64,000 nt of DNA from Bog-756 sp963734435 (GTDB lineage Bacteria; Actinomycetota; Acidimicrobiia; Acidimicrobiales; RAAP-2), in contig CAVTHA010000007.1 of the NCBI GenBank assembly GCA_963734435.1, forward strand, positions 124,001 to 188,000, written 5' to 3'. The number at the start of each line of letters is the position of its first letter. Position 1 is the first letter of the stretch. Shown one piece after another: positions 42,753 through 51,621 of this stretch. The notes below the pieces were generated by a model. It was not told the origin of the DNA. It was given only the letters and a program-made list of their open reading frames with translations, and made no database searches. A program made the position numbers and the translations under genes.

Positions 42753-44491
42753 ACATCGAGAATGAATTCGCGATCGAGAAGGTGCACGGCCGGCACGAGA
42801 GCCTCGCTGGAGTTGATGATTCGGTGAACACGCTCTCCCGTCAGTGGATAGTTGGTCTCTCCTCTCCAGTGGACCGCAATGACGGTAGCGCCTGCCGAAG
42901 TTGAACCGAGGAGTTTGGCGATCACCCCCTTCAGACTCTTTGTGTCGAAGTAGTAGGCGATCTCACTCAGCACGACGAGATCGAATGGTCCATTCGGCCA
43001 CGACTCAGGGATAGCCGCGCAGTCGAGGGTGACGTGCCCGAGCGCACCGACGCGCTTCCGAGCTCGAGTCAACGCGTCTGGGACTATGTCAGTTGCCAGA
43101 AGGCGGTCGCAGCGTTCGGCGAGTTGAGATGTCAGCACGCCAACGGAACAGCCTGGCTCGAATGCGGACGAGTATCGCGATTCAGGCAAAGAAGCCATGG
43201 TCAGGGAGTACTTCCGTGCCTCGTACCACCGAGTCTCGAATCCCCATGGATCGGGGTCGGTGGCATACATGGCGTCGAAGTAGTCGCGGCTGAATGAAGA
43301 CACTGGTCGAAATTCACATTTCATTTGAATAATGCGATTTCCAAATGGAGTTCGGGATTCTACGGAATTGGAGGCTCGACTGAGTCGTCCAAGCTCCGCA
43401 GCCTCTGCCCCACCGTGATGTTGAGCGATGTAGACGAAAAGGTCAGCGGCGCGACGGGCCTGCTCAGGATCATGGCAGAGTGGCCCTGCTCCCCCGGCGC
43501 TAGCCACCAGCGAGAGGACTTGCTGACAACTGTCATGAACCAGTTGTCTCACGCTTAGGGCATGCCGATGGGCCTGCCGTAACCTATCCGTGGGATCGTT
43601 ATCGATTGATCGAGCGGCATCCTGTAGTACCGCCCGTATCCCGTCGATATGGGCGACGGCACGCGACCGAGGTCGGCGTGGACGTGTTCGCCGGAGGACG
43701 AGGAAAGTGCCACCTTCACCGATTGCACCAGACGCGGTTGCTCCACCAAACCAACAGGCTGTCACCCCGATAGCACCGAACCAAAACCCGGGGCGTTGCA
43801 AGTAGAAGCCGGGCCCACCAACTTCATTCGCTTCTGGGATGACTGAACCACCGAATACGAGCGTTTCGCTCTGAGAATCGGCCATGCCGACGGCCGGCCA
43901 CGAGCACGGCAGCACAGAGATGACCTGATCCGCAACGGAAATGTCGAATAGTCGGTATCCGTCCGGTGCCTCCGCGGTTACGAGCGCCCGATCCAGTTGG
44001 TCGCTGCCTGAACAGAACGGTTTAGTGCCCGAGAGCTGCCATCCCCCACGGACTCGAATCGCCGTTGTGCTCGCCTCCGTCGCTCGCGCGGCCCACACCC
44101 CATATGTGCTGTACGCGGTCTCGGTCCGCCCCGACTCGGCAAGGATACTCAATGCGTCGGCGTGGCCCTCTACCAATCGACCAACTGATAGATCCTTGCC
44201 TGCCAACGACGCCAACACATCGAATCGCTGCCATGTTCTGCCCTCACCGGGGTGGGGTAGATCGGGAGCTTGCCGTGCGGCGAAGTCTCTAAGTTCGGCG
44301 TGAATGGTCCTTAGCCGCGAACCTTGGTCAAACAAAGAGACACACTCCAGGTATACAAAACGCGCAGCACCTAGCACCGCGACGCCAATCCGACAGCCTG
44401 GGTAGCGTGATACCCCGAGCCGAGGACGCACAAACACAGTGCTTCTCTCCCCGGGAGTAGCGGCTCTTAGTAGTTGCGGTGAAGCGAACAT
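42734..44491 (-). CDS. Acyl-CoA dehydrogenase-like / NodS-like methyltransferase fusion
   Basis: A 585-residue two-part protein. Residues ~45-390 resemble acyl-CoA dehydrogenases: RLRTIHAELRDFAARQAPDL, AYSTYGVWAARATEASTTAI, RVRGGWQLSGTKPFCSGSDQ and VHDSCQQVLSLVASAGGAGP. Residues ~400-585 are a NodS-type SAM methyltransferase: SFSRDYFDAMYATDPDPWGF, ARKYSLTMASLPESRYSSAF, EPGCSVGVLTSQLAERCDRL and FDLVVLSEIAYYFD. The frame is continuous. In related clusters I know, the dehydrogenase, a PIG-L deacetylase, the NodS methyltransferase and a GT2 are neighbours, the deacetylase often joined to the methyltransferase; here the deacetylase is absent. The GT2 gene overlaps its 3' end. Product unknown, possibly an N-acyl or N-methyl sugar or glycolipid. 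Confidence 0.85.
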   Translation of the reverse strand: MFASPQLLRAATPGERSTVFVRPRLGVSRYPGCRIGVAVLGAARFVYLECVSLFDQGSRLRTIHAELRDFAARQAPDLPHPGEGRTWQRFDVLASLAGKDLSVGRLVEGHADALSILAESGRTETAYSTYGVWAARATEASTTAIRVRGGWQLSGTKPFCSGSDQLDRALVTAEAPDGYRLFDISVADQVISVLPCSWPAVGMADSQSETLVFGGSVIPEANEVGGPGFYLQRPGFWFGAIGVTACWFGGATASGAIGEGGTFLVLRRTRPRRPRSRAVAHIDGIRAVLQDAARSIDNDPTDRLRQAHRHALSVRQLVHDSCQQVLSLVASAGGAGPLCHDPEQARRAADLFVYIAQHHGGAEAAELGRLSRASNSVESRTPFGNRIIQMKCEFRPVSSFSRDYFDAMYATDPDPWGFETRWYEARKYSLTMASLPESRYSSAFEPGCSVGVLTSQLAERCDRLLATDIVPDALTRARKRVGALGHVTLDCAAIPESWPNGPFDLVVLSEIAYYFDTKSLKGVIAKLLGSTSAGATVIAVHWRGETNYPLTGERVHRIINSSEALVPAVHLLDREFILDVWRKVP

Positions 44492-44610
44492 GCTCGGTCG
44501 ATCCTCGGAACCGCCACAATTGAGCGGGCCCCCGCACTGGATTTCGAACTCTCACGCCGACGCGAACGAGCCCGAGAAGACAACCGCCATTCAGAGTAGG
44601 GAACTGCACA

Positions 44611-44766
44611 ATGGTCATCTTGGTGGCCTTCCTTGCTCCACTGGCTGTTTGTACTGGACTCGGATTCGCATTCTGATTTTGGCTTTCGTTATCTTTCTGC
44701 TGTGGCTGGTTGCTTTGCCCTCGGTCGAGGTGAGGGCGCGGGCAGACACGGGTTCTAACGCCGGTA
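44611..44766 (+). pseudogene. Broken copy of the small hydrophobic membrane peptide
   Basis: ATG 44611 reads VILVAFLAPLAVCTGLGFAF and stops at once. In the next frame the sequence continues with ILAFVIFLLWLVALPS, and another shift gives the ending LGRGEGAGRHGF. It corresponds part by part to the 54-residue protein at 34193-34357. It therefore carries at least two frameshifts. Confidence 0.6.
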
Positions 44767-44879
44767 GGACTCAGGACATCCCTCTTAGTGACTGCGGTGG
44801 AACGCGGGTCCACGACACCCGCCGTTTCCGATCGTCAGTTTTCGGGTATCCACATCTACACGAGACAAGGGAGGAAACA

Positions 44880-45047
44880 TTGGGAATCGTTGACAAGGCC
44901 AAGGACAAGGCACAGGAAGCAAAGGGCGACGTCAAGGACAAGGTCGGTAAGGCCACTGACGACGAGTCACTCCAGGCAGAGGGAAAGGGCGACAAGGTTT
45001 CTGGGAACTTGAAGCAAGCTGGTGAGAAGGTGAAGGACGCTTTGTAG
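44880..45047 (+). CDS. CsbD-family stress protein
   Basis: A 55-residue hydrophilic protein from a TTG start: GIVDKAKDKAQEAKGDVKDK, VGKATDDESLQAEGKGDKVS and GNLKQAGEKVKDAL. This is the CsbD pattern (KGK...G..TDDE.L.AEGK.DK..G..Q), small abundant proteins induced by general stress. GGGAGGAAACA sits just before TTG 44880 and there is no nearer ATG, which decides the start. A terminator hairpin follows at 45070. Confidence 0.9.
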   Translation: MGIVDKAKDKAQEAKGDVKDKVGKATDDESLQAEGKGDKVSGNLKQAGEKVKDAL

Positions 45048-45069
45048 AGTTGCTTCGTAGAACGTGCAC

Positions 45070-45093
45070 GGACCCCGGCTTCGGCTGGGGCCC
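45070..45093 (+). terminator. Hairpin terminator after CsbD
   Basis: GGACCCCGGC-TTCG-GCTGGGGCCC forms a ten-pair stem (one A-C mismatch, one G-U) with a stable UUCG loop, starting 22 bases after the CsbD stop. The trailing TTC is only weakly U-rich. Confidence 0.65.
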
Positions 45094-45202
45094 TTCACGT
45101 CCTCTGTGAAAGACCGGCACCACGTTCGAAGGAGTTCCGCCAGGCAGGGCTTGAACTCACTCCGGACCTGGCCTCTTGACGATTACCAAAGTATGTCGAG
45201 AT

Positions 45203-45530
45203 TTAATCCCTCAGACCACTCGCTCGCTCACCCAATCGGCGAGTCCCCGTTACGTCCAGCACTGGACGAACGTTCAGCCTTGTCACGAGTGAGGACGAGG
45301 GAGCCCCACCTCTTCTCCCACCCGGTCTCCTCGCCACAATTTCTGCGGAGAGTCCGGTCGAATCCACAAACGACAGTTCAGCGAGGGCCACAACTACGGT
45401 GGCGCCGGCCAACTTCGACCAGCCGTTCCATGAGACCGTCAGCGGTTGCAATATCCAACTCACCGTTTAGACGGACGATGTGGACACCGCCTACATCGAC
45501 AAGAGAAACCTCAAAGTTCTCTGGCCTCAT
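45203..45530 (-). CDS. STAS-domain anti-sigma antagonist-like protein (frameshifted)
   Basis: ATG 45530 starts RPENFEVSLVDVGGVHIVRL then NGELDIATADGLMERLVEVG, a standard SpoIIAA/RsbV N-terminus. Near 45405 one base shifts the frame into TVVVALAELSFVDSTGLSAE, with the conserved FVDSTGL loop and phosphorylatable Ser. A further shift after ~45340 may scramble the last third, which ends RASGLRD. Its ATG overlaps the TGA of the small upstream gene (ATGA), so they are coupled. A candidate kinase is at 40334-40750. Confidence 0.7.
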
Positions 45531-45727
45531 GACACCTTCATCCATTCCGCCAAGGGCGCAGAGGCAGAAGGGCCAGAGAAACGATCAGCTCGCCCACTCC
45601 TACAACCAAATCCTTTGCCTGGATGCCGGCAGTCGGCTGCTTCACCATCAGGTTTCTCGCGGTACGCCGGCCAGAGGTCGTAGCGCATGAGCTCGAGATG
45701 GTGGGCCTGCTCCTCGGGGGACATCAT
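45527..45727 (-). CDS. Small protein coupled to the STAS gene
   Basis: A 66-residue product beginning MMSPEEQAHHLELMRYDLWP, then AYREKPDGEAADCRHPGKGF, and ending LAEWMKVS. GCAGGAG lies eight bases before the ATG. Its TGA overlaps the STAS start as ATGA. The SPEEQAHHLELMRYD segment has a relative at 32087-32188. No known family; a small partner of the STAS switch is one idea. Confidence 0.6.
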   Translation of the reverse strand: MMSPEEQAHHLELMRYDLWPAYREKPDGEAADCRHPGKGFGCRSGRADRFSGPSASAPLAEWMKVS

Positions 45728-45799
45728 CAGACTCCTGCTGCCGCGCCACTTCGTTTCAGGACGGTGACCGGCGGGTAGTCCTCATGCGGGAGGTGAGGA

Positions 45800-47606
45800 A
45801 TGAAGCAAACGGTAGGAGATTTTGTACTGTCCCGATTGCGAGATTGGGATGTCCAACTGGTCTTTGGCTATGCCGGGGATGGCATCAACGGTCTGTTAGG
45901 CGCGTGGGGGAGGGCGGACAACAACCCCAAGTTCGTGCAGGCTCGTCACGAGGAGATGGCGGCATTCGAGGCGGTCGGCTATTCGAAATTCTCCGGTCGG
46001 CCCGGCGTGTGTGTGGCCACCTCCGGTCCCGGAGCCATTCATCTCCTCAATGGTCTGTACGATGCTCTGCTCGACCATGTGCCTGTGGTGACCATTGTGG
46101 GACAGACCAGTCGATCCGCCATGGGCGGTTCATACCAACAAGAAGTGGACTTGAATACCCTGTTCAAGGACGTCTGTCACAACTACGTGCAGGTGGCGAC
46201 CGTGCCCGAACAGCTGCCCAACCTGATCGATCGAGCATTTCGGGTCGCCATGGCCGAGCGAGCGCCCACGTGCGTCATCATTCCCTCGGACGTCCAGGAC
46301 CTTCCCTACGAACCTCCGAGCCATGCTTTCAAAATGGTGCCGTCCAGCTTAGGTATGAATTGGCCGACTATTGCTCCCGATGATGAGGCGATCAGCCGGG
46401 CGGCGGCGATTCTCAATGCGGGTGAGAAAGTGGCGATCCTGGTGGGCCAGGGTGCCCGTGACGCCCACCGGCAAGTCATCGAGGTCGCCGAGCGCTTGGG
46501 CGCTGGCGTGGCCAAGGCGCTCTTGGGCAAAGACGTGTTAAGTGATGAGCTCTCCTATGTGACTGGCTCCATCGGTCTCCTCGGTACACGACCCTCCTAC
46601 GAGCTGATGACGGAGTGCGACACCCTCCTTACCGTCGGCTCTAGCTTCCCCTATACCCAGTTCATGCCTGAGTTCGGCCGAGCTCGAGCGGTCCAGATCG
46701 ACCTCGATCCTAAACAGATCGGTATGCGCTACCCGTACGAATTGAACATTGTTGCGGACGCCGGCTCCGCCTTGACTGCTCTTATTCCCCTTCTGCAGCG
46801 GAAAAGCGATCGGACCTGGCGGGACACGATCGAAGCCAATGTGGCCCAGTGGTGGAACACGGTCGAGCGACAGGCTATGACCGACAGCGACAAGCCACAG
46901 ATGGTGAATCCAATGCGACTGGTATGGGAGCTGAGCCAGCAGATCCCGACCGATGCCATGGTGTCGGCCGATTCGGGATCCTCGGCCAACTGGTACGCCC
47001 GACACCTCAAAATGCGCGGCGACATGCGGGGCAGTTTGTCCGGAAACCTCGCCACCATGGGTCCTGGCGTGCCGTATGCCATCGGTGCCAAGTTTGCCCA
47101 TCCGGACCGACCGGCCGTCGCCCTGGTAGGAGATGGGGCCATGCAGATGAATGGCATGGCGGAACTGATCACCGTTTCCCGCTACTGGGAGGAATGGGAG
47201 GACCCGCGTCTGGTCGTGGCAATTCTCCACAACAACGACTTGAACCAGGTCACCTGGGAGATGCGTGCCATGGAGGGAGCTCCCAAGTTTGTCGAGTCAC
47301 AGACACTGCCGAGTGTCTCCTATGCGGGATTCGCCGCCAGCCTCGGACTGAGATCGATCGAAATTCACGAGGCCGATGAGCTGAAGGGAGCCTGGTCCGA
47401 GGCCTTCGCCGCTGACCGGCCCATCGATCCTCGATGTTCACACCGACCCCGACTTTCCCCCGATCCCGCCGCACGCGACCTTCGAGCAAATCAAGGATGC
47501 GGCCAAGGCCATGCTGTCTGGAGACGAGAACGCCGCTGGTGTCGTGCGAACCGGGATCAAACAGAAGATCCAAGAGTTTCTGCCGGGCCCGAAGGCAGAC
47601 CGGTGA
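45800..47606 (+). CDS. ThDP-dependent pyruvate oxidase/acetolactate synthase-like enzyme (one frameshift)
   Basis: About 602 codons with the three ThDP-enzyme domains. The Pyr domain starts TVGDFVLSRLRDWDVQLVFG and has the catalytic Glu region VQARHEEMAAFEAVGYSKFS. The middle domain reads EKVAILVGQGARDAHRQVIE. The PP domain has the GDG...NN metal motif as VALVGDGAMQMNGM and AILHNNDLNQVTWEM. At about 47422 an extra base moves the end into another frame, which reads ILDVHTDPDFPPIPPHATFE then QIKDAAKAMLSG to TGA 47604. The closest types are pyruvate oxidases and stress-linked ThDP-requiring proteins. GGGAGGTGAGGA precedes ATG 45800. It is the first gene of the nine-kilobase operon. Confidence 0.88.
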
Positions 47607-48079
47607 AGCGCATGCCAGTTCGTGGGGATCATCGGCGGCGGACGCAGGAAGGAGATCTTTCCACCTACGTCACAGACATTCGGACCGGTCGTTTCGAGCG
47701 TTCGTTGGCGGGGCTGGCCGCTGCTGGTGCGCTGATCACCACCGGGGAGATCTTCATGTCACACGACGGCGCCAGCTTCGGAAACAAGATGATGTGGGTG
47801 CCGGTCGTGGTGGTACCGACCATCGTCCCCGCCGGGATCGCCGCGGTCTTCAGCCGCCGAGCGGCCAAGACGGTGCTGCCGGCAGCGTCGGCGCTGGTGG
47901 TGCTCAACGGTCTGCAGGGCACCTATCTCCATCTTCGGGGCGTGGCGCAGAAGCCTGGAGGCTGGGCAAACCTCCGCTACAACCTCGAGATGGGGCCCCC
48001 AGCATTTGCGCCACTTCTGGCGTCGATGGTCGGGGGAATGGGAATCCTCGCGGCCCTGCTCCGCCGGGAAGAGGAGTGA
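47603..48079 (+). CDS. Small multi-helix membrane protein
   Basis: A 158-residue protein from GTG 47603 (GTGA overlap with the preceding stop) or ATG 47612. After a basic N-terminus and DLSTYVTDIRTGRFERSLAG come four helices: LAAAGALITTGEIFMSHDGA, KMMWVPVVVVPTIVPAGIAA, VLPAASALVVLNGLQGTYLH and FAPLLASMVGGMGILAALL. It could anchor or serve the flavoprotein complex that follows. No family name offered. Confidence 0.75.
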   Translation: MKRMPVRGDHRRRTQEGDLSTYVTDIRTGRFERSLAGLAAAGALITTGEIFMSHDGASFGNKMMWVPVVVVPTIVPAGIAAVFSRRAAKTVLPAASALVVLNGLQGTYLHLRGVAQKPGGWANLRYNLEMGPPAFAPLLASMVGGMGILAALLRREEE

Positions 48080-48780
48080 TGCCATTCCGGGCTCCAGGGC
48101 AACGGCCGATGACCCCCGGCGGTCTAGGGCGTTTCCCCGGCTTTGATGTCCTCGACCACGTTGATCGTTGGGACGGCGTCACCGCCGGGGTGGTGCTGGC
48201 CAGACTCGATCCTTCGCCGGATTTCAGCTTCTTCACTCCCTCGGAACAGGCGATCGCCGGTGCGTTGCTCGATGCCTTGCTGGCTCAGCACGACGAGCCA
48301 AAGGTACCGGTCCTGCTCCTGGTGGACAGGCGGTTGGCCCTTGGCGAGACCGATGGGTGGGTTCACCACGACATGCCCGAGGACGGGGATGCCTGGCGAG
48401 CAACGCTGGCCGCTCTCGAACAGGACGCCCACAACGGTTTCGGCGCAAGTTTCCCCTGTCTGGCGCTGAGTCAGCAGGGACAGTTGATCCAGGAGGTGCA
48501 GGACGCCGAGCAGTGGCATGGCCTGACTGCTGCCCACGTCTGGTCACTTTGGACCCGCTATGCGTGCGCCGCCTTCTACTCGCATCCGTGGGCATGGAAT
48601 GAGATCGGTTTCGGTGGTCCGGCCTATCCCCGCGGCTACCAGGCGCTCGGCGTGGACAAACTCGAGCATTGGGAAGTGAAAGAGAGGGCCAGCGTGGACC
48701 CGGTTCCGTGGGGAGACCGGGTCGAGGAGGCCCACCAGACGCATGATGAAGTGGCCGGTACCTCCACGCACGACCGATGA
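48079..48780 (+). CDS. Gluconate 2-dehydrogenase subunit 3-like protein
   Basis: A 233-residue protein. Its N-terminal half, FFTPSEQAIAGALLDALLAQ and VLLLVDRRLALGETDGWVHH, and LTAAHVWSLWTRYACAAFYS then WNEIGFGGPAYPRGYQALG match the small (gamma) subunit family of membrane-bound gluconate 2-dehydrogenase, which pairs with a GMC flavoprotein. ATG 48079 overlaps the preceding stop by one base (TGATG), and its own stop overlaps the GMC start (ATGA). It lacks an evident Tat signal, unlike classic periplasmic members. Confidence 0.82.
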   Translation: MPFRAPGQRPMTPGGLGRFPGFDVLDHVDRWDGVTAGVVLARLDPSPDFSFFTPSEQAIAGALLDALLAQHDEPKVPVLLLVDRRLALGETDGWVHHDMPEDGDAWRATLAALEQDAHNGFGASFPCLALSQQGQLIQEVQDAEQWHGLTAAHVWSLWTRYACAAFYSHPWAWNEIGFGGPAYPRGYQALGVDKLEHWEVKERASVDPVPWGDRVEEAHQTHDEVAGTSTHDR

Positions 48781-50443
48781 CTCGACGACTGACGGATGGA
48801 GCGGTCCGCAAACGGAACGAGTCGGCATGGTTGCTTCCCTCAGGCCAGGATCGGACCAATCTTCAGCTCCGCACCAACATGTGTCGCTATGCCGACGAGG
48901 ACGAGCTCGATGCCGTGATCGTCGGATGCGGCGCAGGTGGGGCGACTCTGCTCCAGCGCTTGGCTCGGTCGGGATGGAAAGTGGCATCGCTTGACGCCGG
49001 ACCATTCTGGGACCCAGACGCCGATTGGGTGAGCGATGAGCTCGGCTCCCACAATCTCTATTGGACTGAACCGCGAGTTATCTCCGGATACGACCCCGTC
49101 CCACTCGGCTCGAACAACTCCGGAAGGGGGGTTGGCGGTTCGATGGTTCACTATGCGGGCTACGCACCGCGATTCCATCCTTCGGACTTCCAGACCTGCT
49201 CAGTCGACCAGGTTGGTGCTGACTGGCCAATCGCCTACGAGGACCTCCGGCCGTACTACCAGGTCCTCGAAGAAGAGCTGCCCGTCTCTGGTCAACCCTG
49301 GCCGTGGGGCGATCCCCACGACTATCCGTATCCATGCACAGCCGGTCGGGGGGAACGGCGAGATCTTCCTTCGGGGGGCGAGTGCAGTCGGGATCGAGGC
49401 TCGGGTCGGACCGGTCGCCATCGCCAATGGACGCTTCGGCAACCGCGACCACTGCATCTATCGAGGATTCTGTCTCCAGGGTTGCAAGGTGAATGCCAAG
49501 GCGTCGCCGCTGATCACCCATGTCCCTGACGCCTTGGCCCACGGAGCCGAGGTCCGAGCCAACTGCATGGTCACTCGGGTAGTCGTCGACGATAACGGAC
49601 TGGCGAGCGGCATCATCTATCTGCGTGACGGCGTCGAGCACTTCCAGCGGGCTCGTCTGGTGGTGGTGGCCGGGTATTCCATCGAGACACCCCGGCTCTT
49701 GCTGTTGTCGGCATGCAACGCGGTTTCCGGACGGGCTGTGCAATGACTACGGCCAAGTCGGCCGATATGTGATGGTCCAAGGTGCCCCCCAAACGGCCGG
49801 TCGCTTCTCGACGGAGATTCGCATGTACAAGGCACCACCTCCCGAAGTATCGACGGAGCAGTTCTACGAGACTGACCCGACCAAGGACTACAAGCGGGGC
49901 TACTCCATTCAGAACGTCTCTCCGTTGCCGATCACCTATGCCGAACACGTCACCGCTCAAGGTCACTGGGGTGCCGTGCTACGTGAGTACATGCGTGACT
50001 ACGTCCATTGGGCCACCCTCGGGGCTCTGTGCGAGTTCCTCCCCCGGTACGAGAACTCAGTCACGCTCGCGGACCGCACGGACCGACACGGAATCCCGGT
50101 GGCGAACTTCTCCTACAGCCAGTGTGACAACGACAAGAAGCTAATGAAGGCAGCGCAAGCCACGATGGAGGGGATTCTTCGTGCGGCGGGAGCTGAGGAG
50201 GTCATCACCATCAACCGCTACGCCCATCTGGTCGGCGGATGCCGGATGGCGGCCGACGAGCGATCTGGGGTCGTCGACGCTCACCTGCGCAGCTTCGCCG
50301 TTCGAAACCTGTACATCACCGATGGCAGTGTGATGCCGACCCAAGGCGCGGCGAACCCCGCGTTGACCATCATGGCTCTCGCCGCAAGGTGCGCTGACGC
50401 AGCTGAGCGCGGGCGCTCGGACCGGTTTGCGGACCAGAGGTGA
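48777..50443 (+). CDS. GMC-family FAD oxidoreductase (two frameshifts)
   Basis: About 555 codons of a GMC flavoprotein, the likely catalytic subunit of a sugar or polyol dehydrogenase. FAD binding: LDAVIVGCGAGGATLLQRLA then VASLDAGPFW (~45-80). GRGVGGSMVHYAGYAPRF is the second GMC signature. One extra base near 49335 moves the frame to QPVGGNGEIFLRGASAVGIE and CIYRGFCLQGCKVNAKASPL. A second near 49720 leads to RFPDGLCNDYGQVGRYVMVQ and the C-terminal AHLVGGCRMAADERSGVVDA and NLYITDGSVMPTQGAANPAL with the catalytic His region. Both breaks are +1, and the protein is well kept on either side. Confidence 0.88.
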
Positions 50444-50452
50444 ACGCTGACC

Positions 50453-51556
50453 ATGGAACGCCTCACCATCGACGACGTCATCGCTGAGGTGTACGAGGTT
50501 CCCACCGACCAGTCGGAGGCGGACGGGACCTTGACGTGGTCGGCCACCACCTTGGTGTTGGTGCGGGTTCGGTGCGGTGGCCACGAGGGATTGGGCTGGA
50601 CCTATGACAGTCCGGGAGCCAAGACCGTCATCGATGCGACCCTTCATCATGTCGCATGCGGCCGGGATCCACTGGATGTAACCGCCCTCAACGAGGCCAT
50701 GGCCCGCGCTTGCCGCAATATCGGGCGACCGGGCCTCGTGTCCTGTGCAATTTCCGCGGTGGATATCGCTCTCTGGGACCTCAAGGCACGCATCGTCGAG
50801 CTTCCACTGATCGACCTCTTCGGACGAGCAAGAGACGACGTCCCCATTTACGGCAGCGGGGGGTTCACCACGTACTCCGACCATGACACTCGCACCCAGC
50901 TTGAGACTTGGGTCGAGGACTGGCAGATCCCTCGGGTCAAGATCAAGATCGCCGAGTCTTGGGGCAACGAGCTTGCTCGAGACCTTCATCGCCTGGAGCT
51001 GACTCGCCGGGTGGTGGGCGATGAAGTCGAGATCTATGTCGATGCCAACGGTGGGTATACACGGAAGCAAGCTATTCGACAAGGGCTCGCCATGGCCGAT
51101 TTCGGCGTGACATGGTTTGAGGAGCCCGTGTCCTCGGACGACCTCAGCGGCCTCCGCGAGGTTCGCGACCAGTGCTCCGCCGATGTCACCGCGGGAGAAT
51201 ATGGCTACACATCGGCATACTTCGCCCAGATGATCACGGCCGGAGCGGTGGACTGCCTCCAAGCCGACGTCACCAGATGTGGTGGCTACACCGGCTGGCT
51301 CGTGGCCGCCCATCTGACCAGTGCACATCAACTGGACATTTCGGGCCACTGTGCTCCCAATCTGCATGCACCGGTGGCTGCGGCGGTTGCCAACCTGCGC
51401 CATGTCGAATACTTCCACGATCACTACCGCATCGAGGAAGCCCTCTTCGAAGGGAGCGGGTCGCCGCGCGGCGGCGCTCTCCATCCGCAGCGAGATAGCC
51501 CCGGGCACGGCCTGGTGCTGCGGGCGGTTGATGCCGCTCAGTATCGCACCGGATAG
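50453..51556 (+). CDS. Enolase-superfamily (mandelate racemase/muconate lactonizing-like) enzyme
   Basis: A 367-residue member of the enolase superfamily; most relatives dehydrate or epimerise sugar acids via a Mg-stabilised enolate. The residues are in place: K163-x-K165 in PRVKIKIAES, metal ligands Asp197 (YVDANGG), Glu223 (FEEPVSS) and Glu249 (AGEYGYT), and His299 in ISGHCAPNLH as second base. The capping domain residues LTWSATTLVLVRVRCGGHEG fit. With GMC and subunit 3-like genes upstream it likely handles the acid made by the oxidase. ATG 50453 follows the GMC stop by nine bases. Confidence 0.9.
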   Translation: MERLTIDDVIAEVYEVPTDQSEADGTLTWSATTLVLVRVRCGGHEGLGWTYDSPGAKTVIDATLHHVACGRDPLDVTALNEAMARACRNIGRPGLVSCAISAVDIALWDLKARIVELPLIDLFGRARDDVPIYGSGGFTTYSDHDTRTQLETWVEDWQIPRVKIKIAESWGNELARDLHRLELTRRVVGDEVEIYVDANGGYTRKQAIRQGLAMADFGVTWFEEPVSSDDLSGLREVRDQCSADVTAGEYGYTSAYFAQMITAGAVDCLQADVTRCGGYTGWLVAAHLTSAHQLDISGHCAPNLHAPVAAAVANLRHVEYFHDHYRIEEALFEGSGSPRGGALHPQRDSPGHGLVLRAVDAAQYRTG

Positions 51557-51621
51557 TTGCCCATCGGCAACGTCCATGGCCTTCACCAGCACACCGGACT
51601 CGAGACATCGGAGCAGTGAGC

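Noticed and set aside
50141..51592. 483-codon minus-strand frame
   Set aside because: Antisense of the enolase-superfamily and GMC genes, whose active-site motifs are complete on the plus strand.
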